Assembly: GCA_029258955.1 (NCBI GenBank)
Contig: JAPDJT010000004.1
Location: 1-64,000 of the forward strand
DNA length: 64,000 nt
Direction of reading: 5' to 3'
DNA from: Thermoplasmatota archaeon
GTDB taxonomy: Archaea > Thermoplasmatota > E2 > UBA202 > JdFR-43
The notes below the pieces were generated by a model. The model was not told the origin of the DNA, ran no database searches, and saw nothing but the letters and a program-made list of their open reading frames with translations. The translations under genes and the position numbers were made by a program. Below are positions 36,494 through 45,093 of the stretch, piece after piece. Every line of letters begins with the position of its first letter. The stretch's first letter is position 1.

Positions 36494-36506
36494 ACTCCTT
36501 TCCCCC

Positions 36507-36522
36507 TCTTTTTTAAATTTTT
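36507..36522 (+). terminator. Oligo-T terminator candidate
   Basis: CCCCCTCTTTTTTAAATTTT follows the beta-helix gene stop by about 10 bases. Pyrimidine tract then T-run, as after the other surface-protein genes. Confidence 0.4.
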
Positions 36523-36563
36523 AGTAAAGAAAAAAATTAATACTACATTTGTTATTGAATAAC

Positions 36564-37088
36564 ATGGAAAAAGCGTTGTTAGTGATATTGCTTTTGCCAT
36601 TTATAATAGGATGCGTAAAAAAGGAGGGTAAAAAAGAATTGGTGGTAAAATTGGAATTTGATAAGTTTCCAGCTAAATATACTTGCGATGGAGAAGACAT
36701 TTCTCCAAAAATTTTAATTGAAGGACTGAGTAATGAAGTAAAATCCATTGCCATCATAATGGATGACCCAGATGCCCCCTTCCGCACCTTCACCCACTGG
36801 CTTATCTGGAATATAGAACCCACTAATGAAATACCAGAAAATATACCAAAAGAAAAAGAAATTAGCGAGCCAATAAGAGCAAGACAAGGAATAAATGATT
36901 TTGGAGAAATTGGCTATGGAGGACCTTGCCCGCCAGCAGGAAAGCCACATCATTATCATATAAAAGTATATGCTTTAGATACAATGCTTGATTTAGAGGC
37001 AGGAGCAGATAAGAAGAGTTTAGAAAAAGCTATGGAAGGACATATTATCCAGTATGGAGAGGCAGTTGCAACATATGAAAGAAAATGA
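36564..37088 (+). CDS. PEBP/YbhB-type lipoprotein
   Basis: About 174 residues from ATG 36564. The N-terminus MEKALLVILLLPFIIGC ends in a lipobox cysteine, so the protein is probably membrane-tethered. The Raf-kinase-inhibitor-like (YbhB/YbcL) fold is clear: SIAIIMDDPDAPFRTFTHWL, then GYGGPCPPAGKPHHYHIKVY, the anion-binding DPDAP and GP-PP-H-H residues. Ligand and role are not known. Flanked by a surface protein and a repeat cluster. Confidence 0.85.
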   Translation: MEKALLVILLLPFIIGCVKKEGKKELVVKLEFDKFPAKYTCDGEDISPKILIEGLSNEVKSIAIIMDDPDAPFRTFTHWLIWNIEPTNEIPENIPKEKEISEPIRARQGINDFGEIGYGGPCPPAGKPHHYHIKVYALDTMLDLEAGADKKSLEKAMEGHIIQYGEAVATYERK

Positions 37089-37116
37089 AATGAATTAATT
37101 GAGCCTGCCAAAATTA

Positions 37117-37387
37117 AAATGAATGGTAGTTGTTGTAGCAAATCTCCTCATACAACAATAGCGTTGACAACCCCCCTTCCATTTATTGATGATTTTACCC
37201 ATATGAGGATTGCGAAAATAAAATGAAATGGACTATAGTTTAGAATATCTTTCCATGCAATAATAGCCATTGGCAAACCACTATTCAACAAACTATTTCG
37301 TATGAAATTCCTGAAGTTAATGAATAGGAAATGCCAAGTTCTTTTCTATTGCAATGCCCCGATGATGACCTTCTTTCCATTTGTTTA
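37117..37387 (+). repeat. Three tandem copies of the intergenic hairpin repeat (copies 6-8)
   Basis: Copy 6 at 37117-37189 (AAATGAATGGTAGTTGTTGT ... ACAACAATAGCGTTGACAAC ... CCATTTATT), copy 7 at 37220-37290 (AAATGAAATGGACTATAG ... CCATGCAATAATAGCCATTG), copy 8 at 37318-37387 (TTAATGAATAGGAAATGCC ... TTGCAATGCCCCGATGATGA ... CATTTGTT). They fill nearly all of the 347-bp gap between the PEBP gene and the peptidase; nothing else is seen there apart from a TTTAAAAATA promoter box before 37436. Confidence 0.7.
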
Positions 37388-37435
37388 ATCTCATTTCATA
37401 TGAAAATTTAAAAATACTTAGCCATTTATTCTATC

Positions 37436-39202
37436 ATGAAATCAATAGTTGCAGTTGCATTGATTCTAATTTTAGTTGCTGGTAATGCAGGATTACCTAA
37501 CGAGTTGCAAAAAAGTAATGAAAAAATAGAATCAATGGAGGCAAAAGAAATTGCATCAAGTTATGCAACATTACTTGCTGAAAATAAGCCAGTTGTTCCA
37601 GTTTATATAAAAACTTATGTTTTTCCAGCAGGAAGCAAATTTAGCATAGAAGTTAAAGCAAAAGACATAGAAAGCATAGATATGCAATTAAAACCATCTT
37701 ATATTCCAGCTCCACCAGGATATGAAATAAAAGAAGGAAGTTATGATAAAGACATTATCTATCCTGCAAATTGGTATGAATGGGATGCAATGGCAGGAAT
37801 AAAAAATGGAAAGCATGTAATTATTCTAAATCTATATCTTTATCCAATAAGATACATAGCAGGAGAAGTATTAGAAGCAAATAATTTTGAAATAAAAGTT
37901 AGCTATATTCCTCCTTCTCAGCCATTATTCAACAAAGATGAATATGATTTGCTTATCATTTGCCCAAGCCAATGGAAAGAGGATTTAAAGCCGTTGAAAG
38001 AACATAAAGAAAGCCATGGAATAAAAACAATTATCGTTTCATTAGATGAAATATATGGAGGAAAGTATTTTGCAACGCGAGGAAGAGATTCTGCAGAGAA
38101 AATAAAATATTTCATTAAAGATGCAATTGAAAACTGGGGCATAAAATATGTTTTACTTGTTGGAGGAAGAAAACCAGGAATAAAAGAAGATTGGCTCATG
38201 CCGGTGAGATATGTTTATGTTACATGGCCAGAAATAGGATATGTAGAAACGAAATATATTAGTGATTTGTACTATGCAGACATATATGATGCAAATTATA
38301 GCTTTTCTTCATGGGATACAGATGGGAATGGAGTATATTCAGAATGGAGAAAAATGGATAAGTTGAGAGATGAATTAGATTTGTATCCTGATGTTTATAT
38401 TGGAAGATTAGCATGCAGAAATAAAGCTGAACTTAAACTTATGGTTGAAAAAATAATAAGTTATGAAAATAGCAAAACAAACAAAAAAGCGGTTCTTGTA
38501 GGCGGTGACAATTTTGAGCAAGAAGGATATGAAGGAGAAATAGTATGTGATAAAGCTTTAGAATATTTGCCAGGATTTGAATATGCTAAGGTTTATGCAA
38601 GCCAGATGGATGTAAATCCAAAAAATATAAGGCAGGCTTTAGGAAATGGAGCAATGTTCATGCTTTTGCATGGGCATGGAAGCCCAATTTACTGGAGCAC
38701 TCATAAACCAGATGGATTTGATAAATGGGAGCCAGGAATAGGAATATGGGATTTGCCAACTTTCTTCAATGAAGAATTACCTATAGTTATTTTAGGAGGA
38801 TGCCATACAGCAATGTTCAATGTTAGTCTAACCATTCATCCATGGACAGGTGGAATTCCAGCTCCAGAAGGATTGAGCTGGTGGTTTGCTCGCAAATACA
38901 ATGGAGGAGGAATTGCATCATTTGGCTACACTGCATTTCCTGTAGCTACTCCAGGAAATGAAGGAGATTTAGATGGCAATGGCATAGATGAGCCTGATTG
39001 CGTTGAATCAGGCTATGGATATATGCAGTTAGGCTTATTTGAAGCATATAGCAATGGCAAAGAGATGCTTGGAGAGCTTTGGCAATATGCTGTTGCAAGA
39101 TATGTAGAGCATTTCAAATTACCATATCAAAGATATCATTTGCATACAATACAAAGCTTTGTTTTACTTGGTGACCCAACCCTAAAAATAGGAGGTTACT
39201 GA
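37436..39202 (+). CDS. C25 (gingipain-type) cysteine peptidase
   Basis: 588 residues, exported (MKSIVAVALILILVAGNAG). After a propeptide-like region (to about 165) comes the C25 catalytic domain: [42 protein letters not shown], the catalytic histidine in LLHGHGSPIYW near 411 and the catalytic cysteine in ILGGCHTAMF near 456. It ends VLLGDPTLKIGGY, the family's C-terminal motif, with no anchor. Expected to cleave proteins outside the cell, as proposed for sediment archaea of the MBG-D type. A close paralogue lies at 58773-60509. Confidence 0.9.
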   Translation: MKSIVAVALILILVAGNAGLPNELQKSNEKIESMEAKEIASSYATLLAENKPVVPVYIKTYVFPAGSKFSIEVKAKDIESIDMQLKPSYIPAPPGYEIKEGSYDKDIIYPANWYEWDAMAGIKNGKHVIILNLYLYPIRYIAGEVLEANNFEIKVSYIPPSQPLFNKDEYDLLIICPSQWKEDLKPLKEHKESHGIKTIIVSLDEIYGGKYFATRGRDSAEKIKYFIKDAIENWGIKYVLLVGGRKPGIKEDWLMPVRYVYVTWPEIGYVETKYISDLYYADIYDANYSFSSWDTDGNGVYSEWRKMDKLRDELDLYPDVYIGRLACRNKAELKLMVEKIISYENSKTNKKAVLVGGDNFEQEGYEGEIVCDKALEYLPGFEYAKVYASQMDVNPKNIRQALGNGAMFMLLHGHGSPIYWSTHKPDGFDKWEPGIGIWDLPTFFNEELPIVILGGCHTAMFNVSLTIHPWTGGIPAPEGLSWWFARKYNGGGIASFGYTAFPVATPGNEGDLDGNGIDEPDCVESGYGYMQLGLFEAYSNGKEMLGELWQYAVARYVEHFKLPYQRYHLHTIQSFVLLGDPTLKIGGY

Positions 39203-39981
39203 GCTAAGCCAATCTTTTCCATTTCTTTTTTCTCCTCCTTCTTCCTTTTTTCCTCCTCTTTCATTGCTTCTTTATGTTCTTCGTCACCTTTTTTGCCTTT
39301 TAATCTTTGAGATAAATTTCTTATTGCTTTCTCAGGTCCATAACAAATTAGCTTATCCCCTCTTTTTATTTCTGTATCTCCATCTGGCACTCCTATATAC
39401 TGCTCTTTTCCCCTTATCCGCCTATAAATAGCAAGAATTAAGATTCCTTCTTTGTCAAGCTTTAAATCCCTTAACTTCTTATTTTCAAGCCAGCTCCCTG
39501 CTTTTACAGTAAATTCTCCTATGGAAAATCCTTTGCTAAGTCCAAGCAATTGCTCATAATCATATACCTTTAAGCTGGTTAGCTTTTCCAAAGCTCTCTT
39601 AATTAACCATCTCATGCCTCTATCAATCATTTTTGAGCGAGCGAAAAGATAAATTATAAGTAAGCCTATGAAAAGCCACAGCAATCTCCAAGTAGCTTCT
39701 TCCTTGCTTTGTCCAACAAAAGTTAAAACTAATGTTGCTATAGCAGAAACAACCCCTGCACTTCCAACAAAAATGAGAATCCTTATTATTTTTCTTCTTA
39801 CAGGATGGGAAACAACATATTCTGATTCAGATGTTGTAAAGCCAACGCCAGAAAAAGCAGATTGAGCTTGAAAAGTAGCCATATCTCTAGATAAACCTGT
39901 CATTTCCAAAGCAACTGCACCTATTCTAACTATTATTATTGAAAAAAGAATGACAATGAGCAGTGAAATTAATGCAATCAT
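39196..39981 (-). CDS. Membrane protein with RCK_C (TrkA-C) domain
   Basis: 261 residues. Membrane helices lie at about 1-20, 70-92 and 98-112, followed by a cytoplasmic RCK_C domain (GFSIGEFTVKAGSWLENKKL, IKRGDKLICYGPEKAI) and a highly charged tail (KGKKGDEEHKEAMKEEEKRK). The RCK_C fold senses nucleotides or ions in potassium transport. The SGVGFTTSESE stretch resembles a TrkH-like selectivity loop, hinting at a truncated channel relative. Converges with the C25 gene, overlapping by 7 bp. Confidence 0.7.
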   Translation of the reverse strand: MIALISLLIVILFSIIIVRIGAVALEMTGLSRDMATFQAQSAFSGVGFTTSESEYVVSHPVRRKIIRILIFVGSAGVVSAIATLVLTFVGQSKEEATWRLLWLFIGLLIIYLFARSKMIDRGMRWLIKRALEKLTSLKVYDYEQLLGLSKGFSIGEFTVKAGSWLENKKLRDLKLDKEGILILAIYRRIRGKEQYIGVPDGDTEIKRGDKLICYGPEKAIRNLSQRLKGKKGDEEHKEAMKEEEKRKKEEKKEMEKIGLAQ

Positions 39982-40030
39982 TTTATGCTATACAAGCAAC
40001 ATTATAAGTAATTTTTGAGATTTTTCAGTT

Positions 40031-40125
40031 GAAAATTAATGATGACATGTTATTCAGCCAATGACAACAATTTTTTCTTTCATGCACAACAATTGCCGAT
40101 AACAACCCTCTTTTTCATTAATGAT
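40031..40125 (+). repeat. Intergenic hairpin repeat, copy 9 (duplicated right arm)
   Basis: TTAATGATGACATGTTATTC, CCAATGACAACAATTTTTTC, then a second core and arm CAACAATTGCCGATAACAAC and CTCTTTTTCATTAATGAT. ATTAATGAT (40036 area) and the closing ATTAATGAT bracket it. Lies between two minus-strand genes. Confidence 0.6.
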
Positions 40126-40193
40126 TTGAGATTTTTTAGAGAGATACTTTTATTTAAGCGATGATATAAAAGCAATTATCCATTTTTTTTTAG

Positions 40194-41204
40194 TTATCCT
40201 AATATTTCCTCTATCTTTATATTTTCTGCTTCCTTTTCTATTTCATCCAATTTATCTTTCTCTTCTGGAAGAATCACTGGCTGTATATTTTCAACCAATT
40301 TTGCCACTGTATATGTATCAGGGCGCACAGAAAGCAATGGAATACCCTTTTCATTTGCCCTCGCCAAGATATTGGCAGAAGGCACAATATTATTTGTTAA
40401 AATAATGCCTGATGTTCCATTTTCAACACAAGCCATAATTACATCTGCTCTATCTCCTCCTGTTATAATGAGTTTATTTTTCTTCTTGAAATCGGGATGT
40501 CTCTTTATTTCTGGCGCAGATAAGGCGGCAATGAAAACATTTTCAACATAGTTATCTAATCCATTTTCTCCCGCAACAACCTTTGCAAATAGCTTTTCTG
40601 CAATGTAGCTTACTTTAACTGCCTTTAATTTTTTAATTTCCGGCAAATATCCCAAAAATTTTACACCCTTAGATTCAATTTCCTCAATAATTTTCTCATT
40701 AAATTCATCTATCATGTTCAATATTACTCCTTTTAGATTTTCTACGTTCATTTTGCTAATGTAAGTAATTTCATCCAATATGTTATGATAGTCTCCAGAA
40801 ACAACAAATATTATCTCTCCACCTATTTCCTTTGAAATTGAAAAAACATCGAGTCCAAGAGATGCGCCCTTCCAAGGATATTCCCCTCCCTCAATTATAA
40901 ATAATTCTTTTCCTTGGTTAAGTTTTTCCATTCTTTTTTTAAACTCTTCTTTTGCATCTGGATAAAAATGTAATATTTTTGAATGATGCAATCCCAAGCA
41001 CATTTCCTCTGGCAGAGTATCCATTCCAAATACTTCCCTAAATAAGAAGGCATCATAATCTATTATTTTCTTTTCTTTATAAAGAGGATTGTCTCCAATT
41101 GGCTTAAAATAGCCAAATTTTTTATTTGCTTTTAACGCTAAAGCTAATGCAACAGTTGTTTTTCCAGCCCCTTTTTCCAGAGAAGTAATTATTATTTTCT
41201 TCAT
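40194..41204 (-). CDS. BioD-like/DRTGG protein (Pta N-terminal type)
   Basis: 336 residues. An N-terminal P-loop of the dethiobiotin synthetase type (ITSLEKGAGKTTVALALALK) is followed by FIIEGGEYPWKG, and the C-terminal part is a DRTGG domain (IITGGDRADVIMACVENGTS). The same pair forms the N-terminal regulatory half of long phosphotransacetylases. Here there is no catalytic Pta domain, and the gene is coupled (4-bp overlap) to ADP-forming acyl-CoA synthetase, so a regulatory role in acyl-CoA metabolism is plausible. Confidence 0.85.
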   Translation of the reverse strand: MKKIIITSLEKGAGKTTVALALALKANKKFGYFKPIGDNPLYKEKKIIDYDAFLFREVFGMDTLPEEMCLGLHHSKILHFYPDAKEEFKKRMEKLNQGKELFIIEGGEYPWKGASLGLDVFSISKEIGGEIIFVVSGDYHNILDEITYISKMNVENLKGVILNMIDEFNEKIIEEIESKGVKFLGYLPEIKKLKAVKVSYIAEKLFAKVVAGENGLDNYVENVFIAALSAPEIKRHPDFKKKNKLIITGGDRADVIMACVENGTSGIILTNNIVPSANILARANEKGIPLLSVRPDTYTVAKLVENIQPVILPEEKDKLDEIEKEAENIKIEEILG

Positions 41205-43288
41205 TTTTCCACCTTTATAACCATTCTGGCATCAACTACTTTTGCACCTTTTTCATATACAATTAGTGGATTTATATCTAACTCAACAATTTCCTTAAAC
41301 TTATCAACAAGCAAACCAACCCTATATATTGTATCCACAATTGCATCTATATCCTTTCTTTTCTCTCCCCTGACACCCATAAGTAATGGATAAGATTCTA
41401 TTTCCCTAATCATTCTTCTTATTTCTTTTTTAGGTACAGGAGCAACTCTAAAAGTCACATCTTTCATCACTTCCACATATATACCACCGAGTCCAAACAT
41501 TACGACTTTGCCAAATGAAGCATCAGTAGTTGAGCCAACAATTGTTTCAATACCTTTTGGAAGCATTTTAGAGATTTCTATTCCTCTAATATTGGCATGA
41601 GGCACATTTCTTTTACAGTTTTCCATAATTGCCTCAAAAGCCTCTGCCACTTCCTTTTCATCCTCAATATTAAGCACTACTCCTCCAACATCTGTTTTGT
41701 GTATTATATCCTCAGAAACTACCTTCATTACGACAGGATATCCTATTTTATTTGCTGCTTCAATAGCATCATCAATGCTTTTAGCCAGATAAAATTCTGG
41801 TACATCTATGCCAACAGCTTTCAAAATTTCTTTTGCTTCATGACTCAATAACTTATTCCTCCTTTCCTTTCTCGCATTTTCAATTACTTCTTTAATTTTT
41901 TCTTCATCCATTTCTATTTCCTCTAATTCTCCCTCATCTTTTCTTTCATTAACTTTATATAATGCATATAAAGATGAAACAGCATCTTCTACATCACTAA
42001 ATGCTGGTATCCCTTCCCTTTTCAATGCCTGAATTATGCTTGTTGCTCCTTCTCCTCCAAAAAGAGTGTATAAGGCGGGCTTTACATTTCTATACTTTTT
42101 ATGCACTTCTATAAGAGCTTCCTTTAACTCTTCTATGCTGTCCCCTCTATCACAATATAAAGCCAAAATAGCATGAATTGAATCCTCTTTAAATGCTCTT
42201 TCTAAAGCCTCCCTGTATTCTTTGCCTCCAGCTTGCCCAGTTAAATCAACTGGATTCTTGTATGAACCAAATTCAGGCATAACATCTTGGAAAGTTTTTT
42301 TCAAAACTTCCATATCATCAAACAAATGCAATCCATATTTTTCGCAAGCATCAGCAGCTATTACACCGAGTCCCCCACCATTTGTTATAATTACAACATT
42401 TTTTCCTTTTGGAGCTGGAGATAAAGCTACTGTAGTCACCCAGTTTAAACCATCCTCCAAACTATCTGCTCTCAATATGCCTACCTGTCTGAAAGCAGCA
42501 TCAAAAACTGCGTCGCTCCCTGCTAAACTTCCAGTATGGCTGGCAACAGCTCTTGCTCCAGCTTTACTTCTTCCAGCTTTCAAAACAATTATGGATTTAT
42601 TTGGTGGTCTTTTTCTAATTATATCCAAAAATTCTCTTCCATTCTCAAGCCCTTCTATGTAAAGAAAAACTACTCTTGTATACTCATCTTGGAACAAGTA
42701 GGAAAGAATTTCTACTTCTGTCAAATCAGCTTTATTTCCTATTGAGACCATTGCAGATAAACCCATGTTCTCTTCGGAAGCTCTTCCAATCATCGCTATT
42801 CCTAAAGCTCCTGATTGAGAAACAACAGCAATATTGCCTTTCTCTATTTTTGATGGACCAAAAGTTGCATTTATTGGTGGCTTAGCAGAATATATGCCAA
42901 AAACATTTGGTCCAAGAATACGAGAGCCATGTTTCTTTGCAGTTTCAACAAGCTTTTTTTCTCCTTCTATATTTCCAACTTCAGAAAAACCGGATGTAAT
43001 TACAATAATGAATTTTGCTTTCTTTGCAACATCATCAATGACATTTACAGCGACATTTGCAGGAACAGTTATTATTGCAACATCAATATCTTCCTCAATT
43101 TCAAGAATATTCTTATACACTTTTAGCCCAAGAATTTCTCCTCCCTTTGGATTTACAGGGTAAATTTTTCCTTTATAACCAGATTCAACTATATTTTTGA
43201 CTACAGTATGTCCTATTTTGCCTTCATGGTGTGATGCTCCAACAATTGCGACACTTTTCGGATTGAACAATGGTTCAAGATAATGCAC
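41201..43288 (-). CDS. ADP-forming acetate/acyl-CoA synthetase (fused subunits)
   Basis: 695 residues with alpha and beta parts in one chain. CoA-binding domain first (FNPKSVAIVGASHHEGKIGH), then the succinyl-CoA-ligase-like domain with the phosphorylated histidine in ASHTGSLAGSDAVF near residue 250, and a C-terminal ATP-grasp domain (GYPVVMKVVSEDIIHKTDVG, MFGLGGIYVEVMKDVTFRVA). It converts acyl-CoA plus ADP and phosphate into acid plus ATP, the main energy-yielding step of peptide fermentation in archaea. Confidence 0.94.
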   Translation of the reverse strand: MHYLEPLFNPKSVAIVGASHHEGKIGHTVVKNIVESGYKGKIYPVNPKGGEILGLKVYKNILEIEEDIDVAIITVPANVAVNVIDDVAKKAKFIIVITSGFSEVGNIEGEKKLVETAKKHGSRILGPNVFGIYSAKPPINATFGPSKIEKGNIAVVSQSGALGIAMIGRASEENMGLSAMVSIGNKADLTEVEILSYLFQDEYTRVVFLYIEGLENGREFLDIIRKRPPNKSIIVLKAGRSKAGARAVASHTGSLAGSDAVFDAAFRQVGILRADSLEDGLNWVTTVALSPAPKGKNVVIITNGGGLGVIAADACEKYGLHLFDDMEVLKKTFQDVMPEFGSYKNPVDLTGQAGGKEYREALERAFKEDSIHAILALYCDRGDSIEELKEALIEVHKKYRNVKPALYTLFGGEGATSIIQALKREGIPAFSDVEDAVSSLYALYKVNERKDEGELEEIEMDEEKIKEVIENARKERRNKLLSHEAKEILKAVGIDVPEFYLAKSIDDAIEAANKIGYPVVMKVVSEDIIHKTDVGGVVLNIEDEKEVAEAFEAIMENCKRNVPHANIRGIEISKMLPKGIETIVGSTTDASFGKVVMFGLGGIYVEVMKDVTFRVAPVPKKEIRRMIREIESYPLLMGVRGEKRKDIDAIVDTIYRVGLLVDKFKEIVELDINPLIVYEKGAKVVDARMVIKVEK

Positions 43289-43370
43289 AATCTGAATATT
43301 CCATCCTCTTATAAATTTTGGGAAAATAGTGAATTCATGCGATGAAAAACGGGATCGTCATGGAATATTG

Positions 43371-43450
43371 CAGAAGAGGAATTGTTATAGCACCATCTTA
43401 TAGTAATTTTCCATGCAATATATCAATGACAATTTGTTTTTCCTTTAATC
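43371..43450 (+). repeat. Intergenic hairpin repeat, copy 10
   Basis: GGAATTGTTATAGCACC, TTATAGTAATTTTCCATGCA, ATATATCAATGACAATTTG, TTTTCCTTTAAT. A further half copy (GTTGCATTCAGTATATCAAT) follows at about 43478-43515. The copies fill the 272-bp spacer between divergent genes. Confidence 0.6.
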
Positions 43451-43560
43451 AACAGGAACTCAAAAATGTAGAATGTACGTTGCATTCAGTATATCAATGA
43501 AAGTGTCACTTCATGAGAAAGCTGTTAGAAAAACATTTATATTATTTCTGTTATAGCATC

Positions 43561-43758
43561 ATGACCTTAACAATTGTTAATAAGTTTGCGAAAGTTGGAG
43601 AAAAAGATGTGACTAAGGCAATAGTAGAAGGATTTGCAAAGCAATTTTCAGAATATGTTGAAAGTGATTGCATAATTGTTGGAGCTGGTCCCGCTGGTTT
43701 AATGGCAGGAAAAGAGCTTGCAGAAAAGGGAAAGAAGAATTTAGAGATAAAATTTTAG
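43561..43758 (+). pseudogene. Thi4 thiazole synthase N-terminal fragment
   Basis: From ATG 43561 the product reads MTLTIVNKFAKVGEKDVTKA and then VGAGPAGLMAGKELAEKG, the N-terminus and FAD/NAD Rossmann motif of Thi4 (ribose-1,5-bisphosphate-dependent thiazole synthase). After about 60 residues it loses similarity and stops (NLEIKF), where the intact enzyme needs some 200 more. No later Thi4 blocks are found before the next gene. A dead gene, so thiazole synthesis by this copy is lost. Confidence 0.75.
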
Positions 43759-43950
43759 ATTATGGATGAGAAAAAATAATCAGAGCTTATGTTTTACAAG
43801 CTATTTTTTATCATGTTTTTGAAGAGCCGTTTTTGTAGCGATGTAAAATGCATGCTTTACAATGCTCACTGGCAGGAAGAATTATTTTATAAGCTAAAGG
43901 ATAATATTATGTAATACATAAAAAATGCTTGAAAAGTTAAAGTGATTAAA

Positions 43951-44943
43951 ATGGAAAGATATGCAAAGCAAATAATTTTGAAGGAAGTTGGCGAGGAAGG
44001 GCAAAGAAAGCTGTTAGTTTCAAAGGTAGCAATAATTGGATGCGGGGCTTTAGGAAGTATGATGGCAAATAATTTGGCAAGGGCTGGCATAGGAAAAATA
44101 AAGGTTATAGATAGGGATTATGTTGAACTTGACAATTTACAGAGGCAGTTTTTATATGATGAAGAGGATGCCAAGCAAAGTTTGCCAAAGGCAATAGCAT
44201 GTTATAATAAGCTAAGGAAAATAAATTCAGAAATTGAAATTGAGCCGGTTATAGCAGATGTTAATCCAGGCAATATTGAAAGCTTGATTAAAGGATATGA
44301 TTTGGTTTTAGATGCTACAGATAATATGGAAACAAGATTTTTAATAAATGATGCCTGTCATAAAAACAGAATACCATGGATTTATTCTGCTGTTATAGCT
44401 ACAGAAGGTATGACATTGAATATTTTGCCAGGAAAAGCATGTTTAAGATGCTTTATTCAAAGCATGCCATCTTCATTGCCTACTTGCGAGACAGAAGGAA
44501 TTTTAAACACAACTGTTGCTATAGTTGCATCTATTGCAACAACAGAGGCAATGAAAATATTGCTTGGGAAAGATGTAAGGGAGGAAGCTTTGTATGTTGA
44601 CGCATGGAGAAATGAGTTTCTAACTATAAAAGTAAAGAAAAGAAAAAATTGCCCAACTTGCAATGGCAATTATGAATTTTTAAATAAAAAAACAGGTAGC
44701 CAATTCATTGCTTTGTGCGGGAGAAATGCTTATCAAATAATGCCAATGAAGAAATTAAGTATTGAAGATGTATATGAAAAAGTAAAGAAGATTGCAAAAA
44801 TTTTGGCTTACAAAGACTACATGCTTCGCTTTTCTATAGAGAACTATGAATTTATCGTATTTCCAGATGGAAGAATTATAATTAAAGGAGTAAAAGATGA
44901 AAAAATAGCAAAATCTCTGTATTCAAGGTATATAGGAAATTAG
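43951..44943 (+). CDS. ThiF/MoeB/UbaA-like E1 adenylyltransferase
   Basis: About 330 residues. MERYAKQIILKEVGEEGQ opens the E1-like fold; VAIIGCGALGSMMANNLARA binds ATP, with DRDYVELDNLQRQ and DATDNMETR following. The zinc pairs CLRC and CPTC and the likely catalytic cysteine in SLPTCETEG are present. It would adenylate the C-terminus of a ubiquitin-like sulfur carrier (MoaD/ThiS/SAMP) for molybdopterin, thiamine or tRNA thiolation. A ThiS-type partner is not in the window and the adjoining Thi4 is dead, so a UbaA-like role is favoured. GTG 43942 is an alternative start. Confidence 0.88.
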   Translation: MERYAKQIILKEVGEEGQRKLLVSKVAIIGCGALGSMMANNLARAGIGKIKVIDRDYVELDNLQRQFLYDEEDAKQSLPKAIACYNKLRKINSEIEIEPVIADVNPGNIESLIKGYDLVLDATDNMETRFLINDACHKNRIPWIYSAVIATEGMTLNILPGKACLRCFIQSMPSSLPTCETEGILNTTVAIVASIATTEAMKILLGKDVREEALYVDAWRNEFLTIKVKKRKNCPTCNGNYEFLNKKTGSQFIALCGRNAYQIMPMKKLSIEDVYEKVKKIAKILAYKDYMLRFSIENYEFIVFPDGRIIIKGVKDEKIAKSLYSRYIGN

Positions 44944-44957
44944 AAGATACAAAAATT

Positions 44958-45025
44958 AAATGAAATGAAACGTTGCATAAATTCTCTTTCTGCAACAATG
45001 CCTATAACAACCATTTCTTTCATTT
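44958..45025 (+). repeat. Intergenic hairpin repeat, copy 11
   Basis: AAATGAAATGAAACGTTGC, ATAAATTCTCTTTCTGCAAC, AATGCCTATAACAACCATTT, CTTTCATTT. Both ends are well preserved (AAATGAAA and TTTCATTT), making the palindromic design obvious. Confidence 0.75.
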
Positions 45026-45093
45026 CTAAAAGAAGATGCAATTAACTATCGTTAAATTTTAATATAGCATTCAATTCATGAATTGGTGAAAAA

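Noticed and set aside
37117-37387. Possible CRISPR array
   Set aside because: Three spaced repeats are present, but they are about 70 bp, degenerate, internally palindromic and scattered elsewhere; no cas genes.
42222-42662. 146-codon open frame antisense to acyl-CoA synthetase
   Set aside because: The opposite strand encodes a conserved domain with catalytic histidine; the antisense product has no family features.
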